From: Roseimaritima sediminicola
GTDB lineage: Bacteria > Planctomycetota > Planctomycetia > Pirellulales > Pirellulaceae
Assembly (NCBI RefSeq): GCF_009618275.1
Contig: NZ_WIAD01000004.1
Coordinates: 1-64,000, forward strand
Length of the DNA stretch: 64,000 nt
Direction of reading: 5' to 3'
Part shown: positions 8,604-16,727 of the stretch, in pieces
Layout: every line of letters begins with the position of its first letter
How positions within the stretch are numbered: the first letter of the stretch is position 1
Notes under the pieces: model-generated
The model's database searches: none
Told to the model about the DNA's origin: nothing
Seen by the model: the letters and a program-made list of their open reading frames with translations, nothing else
Translations under genes and position numbers: made by a program

Positions 8604-9478
8604 ACCAACCGCGCCCCCTCCCGATCAGCGTCCTGACCATCGTTCGCGGCCGCCAACAACATCTGCTGAATCAACGGCGGGGATGGCTAGAGTCGGCGCA
8701 TCGGCCGGCCGAGTGGATCATCGTCGGCATGGACCAGGACGTCGACCTGCCGGCCGTCGACGGCCTGCCGATCCGCACCTCCCGCATCGACGGCGATGGC
8801 CGGCATCTGCCCCTGGCGCGAGCTCGGAACCACGCGGCGGAGCTTTGCCAGAACGAGCATTTAATCTTTCTGGACGTGGACTGCATCGCCGATGCCGACA
8901 TGCTGGTTCGGTTTAATCGTGTGCTGGAGGAGGACCCGCGATTGTGGATGGGCAGTCCCCGGTACCTGCCGGCCGGTGCAAGCGATGGCGATTGGCAACT
9001 GGATCAATTGGCAGGCCGCGCCGTTCGTCATCCCCTGCAGCCCGTTCTGCCGGCGGGCGAGTGCGAAGCCAGCGACCGGTATGAATTATTTTGGTCGCTG
9101 TGCTTTGCGACGACGGCAACCGATTTTGCTCGCAGCGGTGGTTTCGACGACTCCTTCGATGGCTACGGCGGCGAAGACACCGATTTCGCCTTCACGGCCA
9201 AACAGTGCGGAATCCCATTCGGCTTTGTCGACGCGGTGGCCTATCACCAACACCATGCCGTCTGCAAACCGCCGCTGAACCACTTCGAAGCCATCGTTCG
9301 CAACGCGCGGCGGTTTCGCCAAAAATGGGACGAGTGGCCGATGCGGTCGTGGCTGGACGCCTTCGCGGAGTTGGGGTTGATCGCCTTCGACGCCGAGCGG
9401 GATCAGCTGGACGTCCTAGCGCACCCGACGCCCGACCAGGTCGAGCAAGCCAAGACATTAACCCCGGCCGGATTCTGA
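8600..9478 (+). CDS. glycosyltransferase family 2-like protein with galactosyltransferase-type C-terminus
   Basis: GT-A fold glycosyltransferase, 292 aa from the ATG at 8600, which overlaps the preceding stop as ATGA. The metal-binding acidic motif FLDVDC is at 90-95, and the acceptor-side signature GYGGEDTDF at 188-196 matches the C-terminal galactosyltransferase domain seen in GT2/GT7 enzymes. The residues after it contain HQHH (216-219), which could complete the metal site. The frame stays open upstream of the ATG, but the overlap and the start of homology-like sequence favour this start. Last gene of the three-gene block. Confidence 0.87.
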   Translation: MNQPRPLPISVLTIVRGRQQHLLNQRRGWLESAHRPAEWIIVGMDQDVDLPAVDGLPIRTSRIDGDGRHLPLARARNHAAELCQNEHLIFLDVDCIADADMLVRFNRVLEEDPRLWMGSPRYLPAGASDGDWQLDQLAGRAVRHPLQPVLPAGECEASDRYELFWSLCFATTATDFARSGGFDDSFDGYGGEDTDFAFTAKQCGIPFGFVDAVAYHQHHAVCKPPLNHFEAIVRNARRFRQKWDEWPMRSWLDAFAELGLIAFDAERDQLDVLAHPTPDQVEQAKTLTPAGF

Positions 9479-9506
9479 ATTCCACCCCAGGCGAAGGCAC
9501 GAGAGC

Positions 9507-9531
9507 CGTAGCTGAAGTCGCCAGACTTTGG
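9507..9531 (-). repeat. dispersed 25-bp hairpin element, copy 1
   Basis: Read on the minus strand this is CCAA followed by the stem-loop AAGTC TGGC GACTT and then CAGCTACG. Matching copies lie at 9889, 15659, 25960, 26713, 44354, 44486, 47105, 47846 and 52207; the stem bases switch between AAGTC/GACTT and AACTC/GAGTT. Confidence 0.85.
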
Positions 9532-9644
9532 GTGGTGAGTGGCGAGGGGCGAGTAGCGAGGGGCGAGGGGCGAGGGGCGAGTGGCGAATCGTATTCGTGC
9601 TTGATTTGAGATTTGAGATTTTCTGACTCCGGCGGATTCTATGT

Positions 9645-9751
9645 ACGTCGGCATGAATCTTTCGGTGAAACCCCGCGACAACACCCTCCCGCGCAGCGGG
9701 AGGGTCGGGCTCTTAGGCCCGGGGAGGGCCCTACGAAAACCCTCTCCGGGC
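9645..9751 (+). repeat. 107-bp repeat, copy A
   Basis: This segment begins ACGTCGGCATGAATC and ends CTCTCCGGGC and is repeated at 36659-36765 with about three differences. It contains the palindrome ACCCTCCCGC/GCGGGAGGGT. No protein is encoded; it seems to be a mobile or duplicated intergenic element. Confidence 0.9.
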
Positions 9752-9888
9752 GGTAGAAGGCAATGTTTTCTCCCCTCTCCCCCGCTGCGCCGCGAGCGTC
9801 AGCGAGTGAAGCAGTGGTGGGAGAGGAGAGAAAACGATTCTATATGCGGGAACGGACGTTCCCGAATCGCGGAGCGCCGGCATGCGTC

Positions 9889-9913
9889 CCAAACTCTGGC
9901 GAGTTCAGCTACG
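9889..9913 (+). repeat. dispersed 25-bp hairpin element, copy 2 (C-G class)
   Basis: Plus-oriented copy with the stem AACTC TGGC GAGTT, the compensating partner class of copy 1, followed by CAGCTACG. Confidence 0.85.
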
Positions 9914-10023
9914 AGGGCGCCTCTACCTCCGCGAGACCACGCCGACTACCTCCGCAGAGGCCGAGCGGTTTAGAATGGAACGTCTTGACTGCTTCTCGTC
10001 GCCCTCTTCGCCGGACCTCGTTC

Positions 10024-12363
10024 ATGTCGGATGACTCCAAACACGACGACACGGTACGCGATCTGGACCGTTTCGCTTCCGACGACGCGAAACCGGACGG
10101 TTCCTCGAAACCTGCTGCGGGCGCCGAAGCCGGTGGAGCTTCGCAGCTGCTGGCCTGCCCCCTGCAACCGGGCAGCCAGTTTGGACGCTACGAGATCATC
10201 GAAGCGATCGATGCCGGCGGTATGGGCATGGTCTACCGGGCCATGCACCGGGCCCTGAACAAACAGGTCGCGTTGAAGGTTATCTCGCCCAATCTGCGGT
10301 TCGATGCCCGGGCGATGGAGCGTTTTCTGCGCGAGATGAAAGCGATCGGCCGGCTGGAATCCCACCCCAACGTGCTGCACGCCTACGACGCCGGCGAGGA
10401 ACACGGCGTCCAGTACTTGGCCACGGAGTTTATCGAAGGCGTCCAGTTGGGCGAGCTGCTCCGCAAACTCGGCCCCCTATCGGTCAGCGAAGCCTGCACG
10501 ATCGTGTCCCAAGCTGCCGTTGCGCTGGAACACTTGCGAAAGCACGAACTGGTCCACCGCGACATCAAACCCACCAATTTGATGCTCACCCGCGACGGCA
10601 CGGTCAAACTGGTCGACATGGGACTGGCGCTACTGCGCGACGATCAGAACGACCAACTCACCTCCTTTGGCGAAACCATGGGATCGGTCGACTACATGGC
10701 GCCCGAACAATGGAAGGACAGCCACAACGTCGACTGGCGGAGCGACGTCTACAGCCTGGGATGCACGTTCTACTGTCTGTTGGCCGGCCATGCCCCGTAC
10801 AGCAAACGGTACCGCGGTTCGTTGGCCAAACTGCGAGCCCATCTGGATGCGGAGTTCCCGGACATCCGCGAGGAACGCTCGGATGTTCCCGAGCGGGCGG
10901 CGGCGTTGATCGCCGGAATGGTCTGCAAGGACCCCGACCGCCGCGTCGTCGATTTGCCGGAGATCGCCGAGCAACTGTCGATCATCGCCGCGGGCGACCT
11001 GCGGAGTTTGGCCGAACGAGGTTTCGCGAGCGGGCTGGCGGCCCATCCACCCAACTCGCAGATCGTGGCCAGCCAACAGCAACCGATCGACTTGCCCCTG
11101 GACGAAGCCGGATCCGGTGCGGACAGCAACGCCGAAACCCGTACGTTCCACATGCCGCTTGCGGCTGGGTCCAGGAAGCGTTCCAACAGCGCGCTGGTCG
11201 GATGGGCTTTTGCGGCCGTGGCCGTAGTCGTCCTGGGCGCAGCGCTGTGGATGCTGGCCGATCCGCCCGCCCGTCGGCCACCTCTGCCGGCCGATCGGGT
11301 CGCGGCAGAGGGTGTTTTGCCCGACGGTGGTTCGCCGGAGGGTGTTTTGCCGGAGGGTGTTTTGCCGGCGGATGGTACCGTCGACGATGGTACTCCGGCC
11401 GAGACGGTCGCTCCGGCGATGACCGTCATTGGGCCCTCGGGCCCCACACACCCGCCGCGCTCACTGAACGGGATGAGCGATACGGTTCACGGCCTGACCT
11501 TCGTGGCCGGCATGGACCGGTTGGCGGCGGTGTCCAAGGAAGGTCGCCTGTGCCTGTACGACTTGAATGATCCCACCGAACCGATCCACACGGTCTCGGT
11601 CAGTAGCGCATCGGCCGACGAAGTGGTGTTCGATCCGACCGGCCCGCATCTGGTAGTCGCCAGCGCCGATGGCTGGCTGCGTCGGCACGCCCACGACGAT
11701 GGTCGCGCCCTCGAGGACATCGTCCAGCGAACCGCCGGCTTGACCGGACTGGCTCGCGTGCCCGACCAACAGGCTTATCTGACCACCGACTGGAACGGCG
11801 ATGTCTGGCGATCCGACTGGAACGAGGACGCGGTCGACGACGTCTTGATCGCGCACCGCAGCGATGCCCTGTACGACGTGGCGATGTCCCCCGACGGACG
11901 CTGGATGGCGTGGTGTGGTCGGCAGGCCGAGGTGACGTTGTACGACACGACCAGCGGCGTCCAGCGAGACCTGCAAGGACACACCGACTGGGTGGTCGAC
12001 ATCGAGTTTTCACCCGACGGAACAACCTTGGCCTCGGCCAGCCACGAAGGCAAAGTGCTGCTGTGGAAAACCGCCGACGCCACGCTGCACGACCGCATCG
12101 AGTTTGTCGTCCCCCAGAGGTTGTGTTATCTACCGAACTCGTCCTACCTGGCGATCGGAGGCCGCGGCTCGCAGTGCGAAGTTTGGGACACCGCCGCGGT
12201 CCAGTGCGTGCTGCGACTGCCCACCCGTTACCACATCGACAGCTTGGCCGTGGATGCGGCGGCCGAACACTTGGCCGTGGGCTGTAACAACGGCACGCTG
12301 ACCCTGTGGCGTCTGCCGGAATTCCTCTCCCTGGACGCGGACGCGGTCACACCGCCGGATTGA
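10024..12363 (+). CDS. membrane-anchored Ser/Thr protein kinase with WD40-type propeller
   Basis: Hanks-type kinase of 779 aa from the ATG at 10024. The kinase domain spans about 54-330: glycine loop AGGMGMVY, Lys85, Glu104, HRDIKPTN (178-185), DMG in place of DFG (198-200, metal Asp kept) and the APE segment at 226-228. A single transmembrane helix lies near 391-412, followed by a Pro/Gly-rich linker with EGVLP repeats. From about residue 465 a WD40-like propeller follows, with SPDGRWMAW and SPDGTTLASAS blades. The topology puts the kinase inside and the propeller outside the cytoplasmic membrane, so it may sense a ligand. It separates the two glycosyltransferase blocks. Nothing indicates its target. 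Confidence 0.9.
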   Translation: MSDDSKHDDTVRDLDRFASDDAKPDGSSKPAAGAEAGGASQLLACPLQPGSQFGRYEIIEAIDAGGMGMVYRAMHRALNKQVALKVISPNLRFDARAMERFLREMKAIGRLESHPNVLHAYDAGEEHGVQYLATEFIEGVQLGELLRKLGPLSVSEACTIVSQAAVALEHLRKHELVHRDIKPTNLMLTRDGTVKLVDMGLALLRDDQNDQLTSFGETMGSVDYMAPEQWKDSHNVDWRSDVYSLGCTFYCLLAGHAPYSKRYRGSLAKLRAHLDAEFPDIREERSDVPERAAALIAGMVCKDPDRRVVDLPEIAEQLSIIAAGDLRSLAERGFASGLAAHPPNSQIVASQQQPIDLPLDEAGSGADSNAETRTFHMPLAAGSRKRSNSALVGWAFAAVAVVVLGAALWMLADPPARRPPLPADRVAAEGVLPDGGSPEGVLPEGVLPADGTVDDGTPAETVAPAMTVIGPSGPTHPPRSLNGMSDTVHGLTFVAGMDRLAAVSKEGRLCLYDLNDPTEPIHTVSVSSASADEVVFDPTGPHLVVASADGWLRRHAHDDGRALEDIVQRTAGLTGLARVPDQQAYLTTDWNGDVWRSDWNEDAVDDVLIAHRSDALYDVAMSPDGRWMAWCGRQAEVTLYDTTSGVQRDLQGHTDWVVDIEFSPDGTTLASASHEGKVLLWKTADATLHDRIEFVVPQRLCYLPNSSYLAIGGRGSQCEVWDTAAVQCVLRLPTRYHIDSLAVDAAAEHLAVGCNNGTLTLWRLPEFLSLDADAVTPPD
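11338..11367 (+). repeat. 15-bp in-frame tandem repeat in the kinase linker
   Basis: Two perfect copies of GAGGGTGTTTTGCCG encode EGVLP repeats just outside the transmembrane helix, with degenerate copies on both sides. Like the other coding repeats here it has a frame-preserving unit length. Confidence 0.8.
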
Positions 12364-12399
12364 ACCGCCGACCGGCTAGCTTGCCGGCGCCTAAACGGC

Positions 12400-13278
12400 T
12401 CAATGATGCGACCGGCCGTGAACGCGGCGATGGATGTATCGCCAGATCGCCTCCGGCGTGCAGTGCTCGGCAAAAAACGCTTTCGCCGCTTGGCCGATCG
12501 CCGCGGCTTGTCGCCGGTTGTCCGCCACCCACTGGACTTTCTCCGGCAGATCCGAGTAATCGTCCAAGATCCCAACGTAGTGCACGCCGGCCTGCGGCCG
12601 TTGCTCCAAGCACGTCGACCACAGATCGGGACTGATCACGCACACTCCCAAAGCAAACATCTGCTGTACGCTGCGGTCCAGGATGTGAGGATGCGAACCC
12701 GGTATGTGCACCACGGCCAACGACGCGGCGCACTCGGCAAAGTACTGATCCTGCGGTACGAAGCCGGTTTGCAAACGCTCCGGACAGGCCGCCTGGAGTA
12801 ATCGCAGGGCTCGCCGCCGCCGCTCGACCACATTGGGCAAACGATTCTCCAGAGACGAATGACGGTAGATGATCGCATCGCCGGCGGCCGTGTATCGCAA
12901 GGATTGCCGAGCCCGCTCGTACTGCTGCCAATCCCAGAAACTCCAAGGCGGAAACGAACCGAGGTTCGGAAAAGGAACGAAGGCCGGCGTGTGATGAAAA
13001 CGCAGCCAATGGGCGTAGGCCGATGACAATTCGTCGACCAATAGGTAGTCGGAATAGTCGATGGCGACGGGTTGCCCATCGACGCGAATCTCGAAACTGC
13101 TCCATCCCAATTTTCCCAAGCCGTCGGAGATCTGACAGCGAACGCGGCTGGCAAGCGCCGTCAGCGTGCCGCGAACATACTTCCAATAGCCGGCGTTGAA
13201 TTCGCAGTCGAAGATGGTCGGCGGCGGCAGGGCCACGGTTCGAGGCAGTTCTCCGGCGGACACGGTCGAATCATTCAT
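12400..13278 (-). CDS. glycosyltransferase-like protein, GT-B C-terminal domain
   Basis: 292-aa protein from the ATG at 13278, which overlaps the upstream GT4 stop as ATGA. The C-terminal half resembles the donor domain of group 1/CgeB-like glycosyltransferases: an acidic cluster near HSSLENRLPNVVERRRRALRL, then VVHIPGSHPHILDRSVQQMFALGVC, where position-specific His and Glu would bind the nucleotide sugar. The canonical EX7E motif is not clear. The N-terminus begins with a segment containing YSDYLLVDEL. It ends 36 bp from the convergent kinase gene. Function as a transferase is probable, but donor and acceptor are unknown. Confidence 0.65.
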   Translation of the reverse strand: MNDSTVSAGELPRTVALPPPTIFDCEFNAGYWKYVRGTLTALASRVRCQISDGLGKLGWSSFEIRVDGQPVAIDYSDYLLVDELSSAYAHWLRFHHTPAFVPFPNLGSFPPWSFWDWQQYERARQSLRYTAAGDAIIYRHSSLENRLPNVVERRRRALRLLQAACPERLQTGFVPQDQYFAECAASLAVVHIPGSHPHILDRSVQQMFALGVCVISPDLWSTCLEQRPQAGVHYVGILDDYSDLPEKVQWVADNRRQAAAIGQAAKAFFAEHCTPEAIWRYIHRRVHGRSHH

Positions 13279-14456
13279 TGCGACGTCGGGAGCGAAGCGA
13301 AACGGCGTGAACTGCGGGACCGCCGCCTGGGGCTGGGCGAGACGATCTCCTCGAGGTAGTCCGCCCAGCGGCTGCACATCGCTTCGCTGGTAAAGTGCTC
13401 CACGGCGATCTGCTGGGCCCGCCGCGCGTTGTCGCGGCCCGGTTCGCCGTGAGCCCGCACCACGGCGTCGGCCAGTTCGCTGGGCGAAGCGTCCAGCGGT
13501 ACCTCAATCGTCAATTGGCCATAGCGCTGCTGCAGCTCCGGCAACGACCCCACGGCGGTCGCCACCACCGGTACGCCCGCGATCCAGGCTTCGATCAACC
13601 CCAGACTGAAGGCTTCGCGGTGGCTGGCCAACATGAATACATCCAGTCCGGCCAACGGGTCGCCGATATGTTCAACCGACGGATGAAACCGCACTCGCTC
13701 CGGCGCAATCTCTTGTGCGAGGTCGCGCAAGCGCTGGGTCGTGGTTTGGTCACGTGGGGTCGGTCCGCCGTAGTAGATCGCCCGGTAATTCTCCGGCAGC
13801 CGGGCAACCGCCTCGATCGCCGCTTGCGGGTTCTTCTCGGCGGAATGCCGGCCGATATACCCCACCGCGATATCTTCGTCTGCCAATCCCCACGCCTGCC
13901 GCATTCGACCGCGTCCCTCCAGGGGCAGACAACGCGCCCGATCGGCACCGTTGTACAGGACCTGGATCTCGTGATCAGCGGCGGCGGCCGAGCGGAAGTG
14001 AACGCGAGCGGCTTCGGATACCGCGGCAAGATGCTGGGCCGAGGCAAAGCCGTTGTGATCAGGCCGAGCCGGCTCGGTGGTGTGCGAAGTTTGCACGACG
14101 GGAATCCGCAGATCCGGAGCGTACCGGCGCGGGTCGACGCCACCCCAGGCCACCAGAATGTCCGCGTCGCGGCAGGCCGCCCGAATGGCGTCGCCGAAGT
14201 GCTCGTGGATGTCGTGGAAGTAGCGTTGGGCCAAGCGTGCCGCTCCCGGCTGTTGATTCCAGCCTCCATCGTGGGTGTGAACCGTTACGTGCGACGCCAA
14301 ACGCCGGCACAGGTACGGATCCAATCCGCCCCAGCCGCTGACCACCGCACCGGTCCACTGCAACCGCTCGGGGTCGGCCGAAGAGGCCAGCGACACGATC
14401 CACATTTCCGCGCCGCCCATCGTCAGGTTCGGCGTTAAGAGGGCCGCTTTGACCAT
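13275..14456 (-). CDS. glycosyltransferase family 4 protein
   Basis: GT-B glycosyltransferase, 393 aa. The N-terminal domain begins MVKAALLTPNLTMGGAEMW with the MGGAE loop common to GT4 enzymes. The donor domain has VLYNGAD, GYIGRHSAEKNPQ and the EX7E-type segment SHREAFSLGLIEAWIAGVPVVAT, in which the first Glu is Glu of REAFSLGLIEA. A weakly conserved tail follows. It overlaps the downstream transferase-like gene by 4 nt. It lies on the opposite strand to the first GT block; the kinase gene is between them. Confidence 0.88.
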   Translation of the reverse strand: MVKAALLTPNLTMGGAEMWIVSLASSADPERLQWTGAVVSGWGGLDPYLCRRLASHVTVHTHDGGWNQQPGAARLAQRYFHDIHEHFGDAIRAACRDADILVAWGGVDPRRYAPDLRIPVVQTSHTTEPARPDHNGFASAQHLAAVSEAARVHFRSAAAADHEIQVLYNGADRARCLPLEGRGRMRQAWGLADEDIAVGYIGRHSAEKNPQAAIEAVARLPENYRAIYYGGPTPRDQTTTQRLRDLAQEIAPERVRFHPSVEHIGDPLAGLDVFMLASHREAFSLGLIEAWIAGVPVVATAVGSLPELQQRYGQLTIEVPLDASPSELADAVVRAHGEPGRDNARRAQQIAVEHFTSEAMCSRWADYLEEIVSPSPRRRSRSSRRFASLPTSQ

Positions 14457-14571
14457 CGATTACCTCAGAAAAGAAAGCATCGCTGCAGAGGAATCGCCGG
14501 AGGATAACCGCCGCCGGCGTCTGCCTAGCCTGGCGAGTACGCGCCGCCCTGCCCGGCGATGCACCCGGGAA

Positions 14572-14967
14572 TCAAATGATCCGAATCGTGAACGCTTCCC
14601 AGGCGTCCGGCACCCGGCCCAGGGCGTCCAGCGCCGATCCGCCCTCTGAAACCGCACGCCAGTAGCCGTCGTGATAGGTGCGGATCGCGACTCGACCATC
14701 GCCGAGTGATTCGAGCGTGAAGTGCTCGTGCTCGGCGGCTTCGCAGCGATCGGCGACCAAGGTTTTTTCCCTGCCACAGTCGGCCCGCACATAGCGCCGG
14801 GGCTGGGGGTGCTCGTCTATCGTACGTAGCGCAAAGTGACCGTCGGACTGCTCTTCCAGGATGAAACATTCCCACGTATCGGCAATCGTGGCACCCGCGT
14901 CCAGGGTCCCATCGCCCGCGGCCCGAACGTAGTGAACGCCATCGGGACAGAGGATGTTAACTCGCAT
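14572..14967 (-). CDS. small beta-trefoil/fascin-like protein
   Basis: 131-aa soluble protein without signal peptide. Two internal repeats are visible: HYVRAAGDGTLDAGATIADTW (with CFILEE) in the N-terminal part and YWRAVSEGGSALDALGRVPDAW (with AFTI) at the C-terminus, plus a middle unit RRYVRADCGREKTLVADR. This three-fold pattern of aromatic-V/R-A and W-x-x-F positions is characteristic of fascin-like beta-trefoils, which often bind sugars. The gene lies 115 bp upstream of a GT4 gene on the same strand, so a carbohydrate-related role is a reasonable guess, no more. Confidence 0.65.
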   Translation of the reverse strand: MRVNILCPDGVHYVRAAGDGTLDAGATIADTWECFILEEQSDGHFALRTIDEHPQPRRYVRADCGREKTLVADRCEAAEHEHFTLESLGDGRVAIRTYHDGYWRAVSEGGSALDALGRVPDAWEAFTIRII

Positions 14968-15335
14968 CTGAGGCCTCGCTGCAACAAGTCCGAAAAGGGG
15001 GCTCGAAACACTACCGCAGAGGCATCATAGTTGCTAGCGAGCCGCAATGCGAGCAAAGAAATTTTCGCCAGCGCGAAGTCCCAACCACGGGTGCGAAGCG
15101 CAAAGCTCTGGAAAGGTGATCGAGGGGGCAGCGGCGGTGTTTCCTGTCGTCCCTTCGGGGCTAAACGCAATTGGGGGCACCCATATCATGGGCTGACGCT
15201 TATGGCTACATCTCGGTCGCCACTTCGTGGCTGCTGCGCTGGACGGCTGAAGGCCGTATCTAGGATCCGGTAGAGTCGGCAGATCTCAAATCTCCTGACT
15301 CTAACGGATTCTATGAATGAAGAGATTCGTTTTCT

Positions 15336-15392
15336 CCCCTCTCCCCCGAAGCCTGGCGAGCCTAAGCGAGTCAGGCTTCGGGGGAGAGGGGT
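15336..15392. repeat. inverted repeat with CTCTCCCCC arms
   Basis: Arms of about 20 bp containing CCCCTCTCCCCCGAAGCCTG pair perfectly with CAGGCTTCGGGGGAGAGGGG across a 16-bp spacer. The same arms occur at 26268-26325 and relatives with GCGGCGCCGC loops at 9770, 15490, 26090 and 47690. Confidence 0.85.
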
Positions 15393-15658
15393 CGGGGGTG
15401 AGGGGGATTGCAGAGCAGCACCACCATTACCGTGTCTCGGTGCGGGGCGCGGCTTGGAATTGTACGCAATGAGTCATTCCGTTGCACCTGAGCCCCCTCA
15501 CCCCCGGCCCCTCTCCCACCACTGCTTCACTCGCTGACGCTCGCGGCGCCGCGGGGGAGAGGGGAGTAAACGTTGTATTTTATCCCGCCAAGCCGCACAT
15601 CGAATCCGGTAGAGTCGGCAAATCTCAAATCGAGCACTCGCTACTCGCTACTCGCCAC

Positions 15659-15683
15659 CCAAAGTCTGGCGACTTCGGCTACG
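15659..15683 (+). repeat. dispersed 25-bp hairpin element, copy 3 (G-C class)
   Basis: Stem AAGTC TGGC GACTT followed by CGGCTACG, located 20 bp downstream of the end of the ispH gene. Confidence 0.85.
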
Positions 15684-15705
15684 GGTCGGATCACCAACAA
15701 CCAAC

Positions 15706-16647
15706 CTAACCCGACTGCTTGGCCAAGTCGCGCAGCGGCCGCGGCAGTGGAAAGACGACGTTCTCTTCACGCATCGTCTGGTGCTTGACCTCGGCGTCGA
15801 AGTGCTGGCGGAGGTATTCGACCGTTTCGTTGACGACCGATTCGGGGGCGCTTGCGCCGGCGGTGACCAGTACGGTCATGCCTTTTTCGAACATGTCCAG
15901 CCGCAGGTCCTGTGGCCCATCGACCAGGTAGGAGGGTCGTCCGTCGTCCCCGCCGAGCTCACGCAGGCGTTGGCTGTTGCTGCTGTTCTGGCTGCCCAGC
16001 ACGACCACGGCATCGGCCTGTTGCGAGAACGCCGCAACGGCTTCCTGGCGATTCTGCGTGGCGTAGCAGATGTCGTCCTTGGGCGGGCCGGCGATGTGGG
16101 GAAACCGCTTTCGCAGTCGGCAGATGATGCGACCGGCATCATCGACGCTGAGCGTGGTCTGGGTCAGGTAGGCCAAGCGGGTTTCGTCGGCGATTTCGAG
16201 GGCGTCGACGTCCTCTTCGTCTTCGACCAGAACGATCGCTTCGGGAGCTTCGCCCATCGTGCCGATCACTTCGTCGTGTCCTTCGTGACCGATCAAAATG
16301 ATGGTGTAGCCGGCTTTGGCGTACTTGATGGCTTCCAGATGCACCTTGGTCACCAACGGGCAGGTCGCATCGATCGCGTTGAGGTTTCGCTGTTTGGCGA
16401 TTTTGCGGATCTCAGGCGAGACCCCGTGCGCACTGAACAAAACATTGGCGCCGGTGGGGATTTCTTCCAGATCGTCGACGAACACGGCCCCTTTTTCTTG
16501 GAACGAGCGAACGACGAACTGGTTGTGCACGATTTCGTGGTACACATAGACCGGCGGGCCGAAACGCTCGAGGGCCAGTTCCAGGCTTTCCACCGCCATA
16601 TTGACGCCGGCACAAAATCCGCGCGGGGCCGCAAGGATTACTTTCAT
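15706..16647 (-). CDS. ispH: 4-hydroxy-3-methylbut-2-enyl diphosphate reductase
   Basis: IspH (LytB), last enzyme of the MEP pathway, which reduces HMBPP to IPP and DMAPP with a [4Fe-4S] cluster. The 313-aa product shows the three cluster cysteines Cys12 (APRGFCAGV), Cys96 (DATCP) and Cys194 (DICYAT), substrate histidines His41, His74 and His124, the proton-donor Glu126 (GHEGHDE) and the SQNSSNS phosphate loop (219-225). The ATG at 16647 is chosen because homology begins there; an in-frame TTG lies 18 bp upstream. It is divergent from the squalene operon, for which it makes the C5 precursors. Confidence 0.96.
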   Translation of the reverse strand: MKVILAAPRGFCAGVNMAVESLELALERFGPPVYVYHEIVHNQFVVRSFQEKGAVFVDDLEEIPTGANVLFSAHGVSPEIRKIAKQRNLNAIDATCPLVTKVHLEAIKYAKAGYTIILIGHEGHDEVIGTMGEAPEAIVLVEDEEDVDALEIADETRLAYLTQTTLSVDDAGRIICRLRKRFPHIAGPPKDDICYATQNRQEAVAAFSQQADAVVVLGSQNSSNSQRLRELGGDDGRPSYLVDGPQDLRLDMFEKGMTVLVTAGASAPESVVNETVEYLRQHFDAEVKHQTMREENVVFPLPRPLRDLAKQSG

Positions 16648-16727
16648 GAAATTCTTCGAAACCAATCCAGGGTTCGTAGGTAGAATGCTCGCCGGTAACG
16701 GTTCGGCAGGAGACGCTCCGCGGCGAG

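Larger units (their letters stand above)
9479..10023. other. 545-bp repeat-filled gap before the kinase gene
   Basis: The gap is a mosaic: a copy of the 25-bp dispersed hairpin element (9507-9531, minus orientation), a GGGGCGAG-type octamer array (about 9538-9590), a TTTGAGAT array with the GATTCTATG end (9605-9643), one copy of a 107-bp repeat (9645-9751), a CTCTCCCC inverted repeat (9770-9835) and a second hairpin element (9889-9913). An open frame joined to the kinase crosses part of it but lacks protein-like composition. Confidence 0.8.
14968..15705. other. 738-bp gene-free repeat region
   Basis: No gene is supported. The left part (about 15030-15260) is a degenerate relative of the elements at 26360 and 47255 (shared phrases such as CGTCCCTTCGGGGCT and GCCACTTCGTGGCTGCTGC). 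Then come the module AAATCTC/GACTCTAACGGATTCTATG (15280-15315), long CTCTCCCCC inverted repeats (15336-15390 and 15490-15570), a further AAATCTCAAAT block and octamer array, and a dispersed hairpin element at 15659-15683, ending at the ispH stop. Confidence 0.75.

Noticed and set aside
9763-10023. N-terminal extension of the kinase gene upstream of 10024
   Set aside because: The extension is the translation of CTCTCCCC and hairpin repeats found in other gaps; the ATG at 10024 starts a protein-like sequence.
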